From positions 1 to 5,760 of the forward strand of contig CAIVYV010000101.1 in NCBI GenBank assembly GCA_903910215.1: a DNA stretch of 5,760 nucleotides, in the 5' to 3' direction. The notes under the pieces are model-generated. The model made no database searches and was not told the origin of the DNA. It worked only from the letters and a program-made list of their open reading frames with translations. This DNA is from an uncultured Pseudomonadota bacterium. GTDB lineage: Bacteria > Pseudomonadota > Gammaproteobacteria > Steroidobacterales > Steroidobacteraceae. Within the stretch, counting starts at the first letter, position 1. Every line of letters begins with the position of its first letter. A program made the position numbers and the translations under genes. This document shows positions 4,506 to 5,760 of this stretch, piece by piece.

Positions 4506-5394
4506 ACGCCACGACTGCTTCGACCCAAGCCTCTGGCGCTTGATCGACGATATCGACGTTGCCCCCTAGCAGCTCCACGTAGTCCATATCAGGACGCAGC
4601 TGACGCGCGCGCTGCGCCATCGGATAGGCCATATCCCCGGTGTTGGTGAGAATCAACGCGGGGTGCGTCATGCGCCGCAAAGTGCTCGCATGATCGTAAC
4701 GATACGCTGCGTTATGGCCATACCAGAACGGGCCGAACCCCTGAAACTTCTCTACCTGCATCCGGGTGATATGGCGCGGATCGGCGCCGGGACCGAAGAA
4801 TTGACTGCGCTTGACGAAGCTCTCCGCCAAATGACCACCGTCGGCTCGATACTCGAAGTCGACTTCGCTTTTCTGCAGATCATCGAGAAACAGTTTGCGC
4901 TCGCTCTCGTTGATCGGAAACGGCCCGTTCAACACGACCTTGCGCACCCGCTTCGGAAACTGCAGTGACACTTCAGTGGCGATCAACGAGCCCGTGTGGT
5001 GCCCGACCATGTCTGCTCGCGGGATCTTCAAATGGTCGAGCACAGCAATGACGGAACTCGCCCAATCGGACACCTGCGGAACGAATGGTGTCGGGTCCGA
5101 CATGCCGAAACCCGGGGTGTCGATTCCGATCGCGCGAACACCGCGCGCACTCAGCAAACCATAAACGGAATTGAACTGCCGATGCGACATGGGTGCCTGA
5201 TGCAGTAACACCATCGGCACCCCCGCACCTGTCTGGGTATCGTGGTAGTGCACGAGCCCATAGGGCCCCTTGGCATAACCGCGCTCACCGACTGCAGCAG
5301 GCACATTGGCAAACGACGAAGCACTGCCGAGTACACTCAAACCGGCTGCTGCTCCGAGATACCTCAACAAGGAGCGACGAGATGCCATGCTCAT
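4489..5394 (-). CDS. Tat-exported alpha/beta-hydrolase-fold protein with a degenerate catalytic triad
   Basis: A 301-residue protein starting with a twin-arginine signal (SRRSLLRYLG at 5-14, hydrophobic region to about 29, cleavage near SFA|N), so it should be exported folded to the periplasm. The alpha/beta hydrolase core follows: VPMVLLHQAP at 59-68 (oxyanion strand), IDTPGFGMSD at 91-100, the nucleophile elbow at 121-125, and TNTGDMAYP with Asp254 at 250-258. The elbow reads G-H-H-T-G, so His123 stands where Ser, Asp or Cys is expected. Near the C-terminus LLGGNVDIVDQAPEAW has Asn/Val where the catalytic His normally sits. It is therefore either non-enzymatic or uses different chemistry. 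The ATG at 5394 overlaps the stop of the upstream FGE-type gene (ATGA), with AAGGGA 8 nt upstream; the frame remains open further upstream but that would overlap the FGE gene. Fold is confident, activity unknown. Confidence 0.85.
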   Translation of the reverse strand: MSMASRRSLLRYLGAAAGLSVLGSASSFANVPAAVGERGYAKGPYGLVHYHDTQTGAGVPMVLLHQAPMSHRQFNSVYGLLSARGVRAIGIDTPGFGMSDPTPFVPQVSDWASSVIAVLDHLKIPRADMVGHHTGSLIATEVSLQFPKRVRKVVLNGPFPINESERKLFLDDLQKSEVDFEYRADGGHLAESFVKRSQFFGPGADPRHITRMQVEKFQGFGPFWYGHNAAYRYDHASTLRRMTHPALILTNTGDMAYPMAQRARQLRPDMDYVELLGGNVDIVDQAPEAWVEAVVAFTRRD

Positions 5395-5760
5395 GATGCA
5401 TTTCCCTTGATTTCTTTGACTGTTCTGAAGCCGATGTGCGAAGTGCCAAGCACGATGTCGGCAGCTTGTCTCGAGCCGGTTCGGTATCGCGCGCAAAAAT
5501 CACTCGAACACAAATGCGAGCCACCTTTAATGACCCGCTTGCCCAAACCCTCGGGATCTGCCGCGCGCGACTGCTCGAAACTCGCGGGTGCCACGAGCGG
5601 GGAATACCAGTCCGAAGTCCATTCCCAGACATTACCGACCATGTCGTACAAGCCTGCCTCGTTAGGGGCAAAGCACGCCACAGAGGCGACACCGCCGTAA
5701 CCATCGTCTGCGGTATCGAGCGCCGGGAAAGAGCCTTGCCAACTATTCGCGAGCCAACGC
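5391..5760 (-). CDS. Formylglycine-generating enzyme (SUMF1/FGE-sulfatase domain) protein, C-terminal part
   Basis: The frame is open to the window edge, so the 5' end is missing; 122 residues are visible. They match the last third of the FGE fold: NSWQGSFP at 5-12, TADDGYGGVASVACF at 16-30, GLYDMVGNVWEWTSDWY at 36-52, KGGSHLCSSDFCARYR at 78-93 and the terminal IGFR at 109-112. The two cysteines of the copper-binding, redox-active pair of true FGEs (Cys336/Cys341 in the human enzyme) are both kept, at visible residues 84 and 89 with the same spacing. FGEs oxidise a Cys in the CxPxR motif of type I sulfatases to formylglycine; relatives with this fold but without the Cys pair do other chemistry, so sulfatase activation is plausible here. 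No sulfatase gene is in the window. It overlaps the Tat hydrolase gene by 4 bp (ATGA), implying one operon. Confidence 0.9.
   Translation of the reverse strand, partial: RWLANSWQGSFPALDTADDGYGGVASVACFAPNEAGLYDMVGNVWEWTSDWYSPLVAPASFEQSRAADPEGLGKRVIKGGSHLCSSDFCARYRTGSRQAADIVLGTSHIGFRTVKEIKGNAS
5403..5408 (-). promoter_or_regulatory. Shine-Dalgarno site for the Tat hydrolase gene
   Basis: AAGGGA on the minus strand, 8 nt before the ATG at 5394 and inside the last codons of the FGE-type gene. It supports this start over the next Met at 5388 and over upstream in-frame starts. Confidence 0.55.

Noticed and set aside
5242..5700. 152-codon plus-strand open frame across the hydrolase/FGE junction
   Set aside because: Both minus-strand genes are well supported by motifs and overlap as ATGA; the plus frame encodes no recognisable sequence.

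Overview
The window looks like a compact bacterial chromosome segment of moderately high GC, most likely from a proteobacterium. I lean towards Gammaproteobacteria (Xanthomonadales/Steroidobacter-like) or Betaproteobacteria. The grounds are the style of the NlpC/P60, EamA, ASCH and oligopeptide-binding proteins; no marker gene fixes the taxon. Nine protein genes fill almost the whole window. I see no RNA gene, insertion sequence, CRISPR array or phage gene.

Layout, left to right. Positions 1-138 (+) hold the 3' end of an oligopeptide-type ABC transporter substrate-binding protein. A secreted NlpC/P60 cysteine peptidase (144-749, -) meets it tail to tail. Its ATG interlocks with the ATG of a divergent pair: a secreted VOC (glyoxalase-fold) protein (748-1305) and an EamA/DMT permease (1330-2211). 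The permease converges, one base apart, on a secreted CpcT/CpeT-like protein (2213-3238, -). A 47-bp divergent gap with two facing promoter candidates separates that gene from a translationally coupled pair: an ASCH-domain protein (3286-3807) and an unrecognised 232-residue protein (3807-4505). These converge, with a 17-bp overlap, on a second coupled pair on the minus strand: a formylglycine-generating-enzyme-type protein (5391-5760, 5' end outside the window) followed by a Tat-signal alpha/beta hydrolase (4489-5394) that lacks its expected nucleophile and catalytic histidine.

Three transcription units look like real functional pairs because of their spacing: VOC + EamA (24 bp gap, with a stem-loop in it), ASCH + unknown (TGATG overlap) and FGE + hydrolase (ATGA overlap). 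Many products are envelope proteins: the NlpC, VOC and CpeT-like proteins have export signals, the hydrolase has a Tat signal, EamA is an inner-membrane protein and the transporter SBP is expected in the periplasm. No single pathway links them all. The parts least explained by known biology are the signal-peptide CpeT homologue with its C-terminal extension, the triad-less hydrolase coupled to an FGE, the ASCH/unknown pair with palindrome-rich linker DNA, and the interlocked divergent starts near 748 with a 14-bp palindrome upstream.
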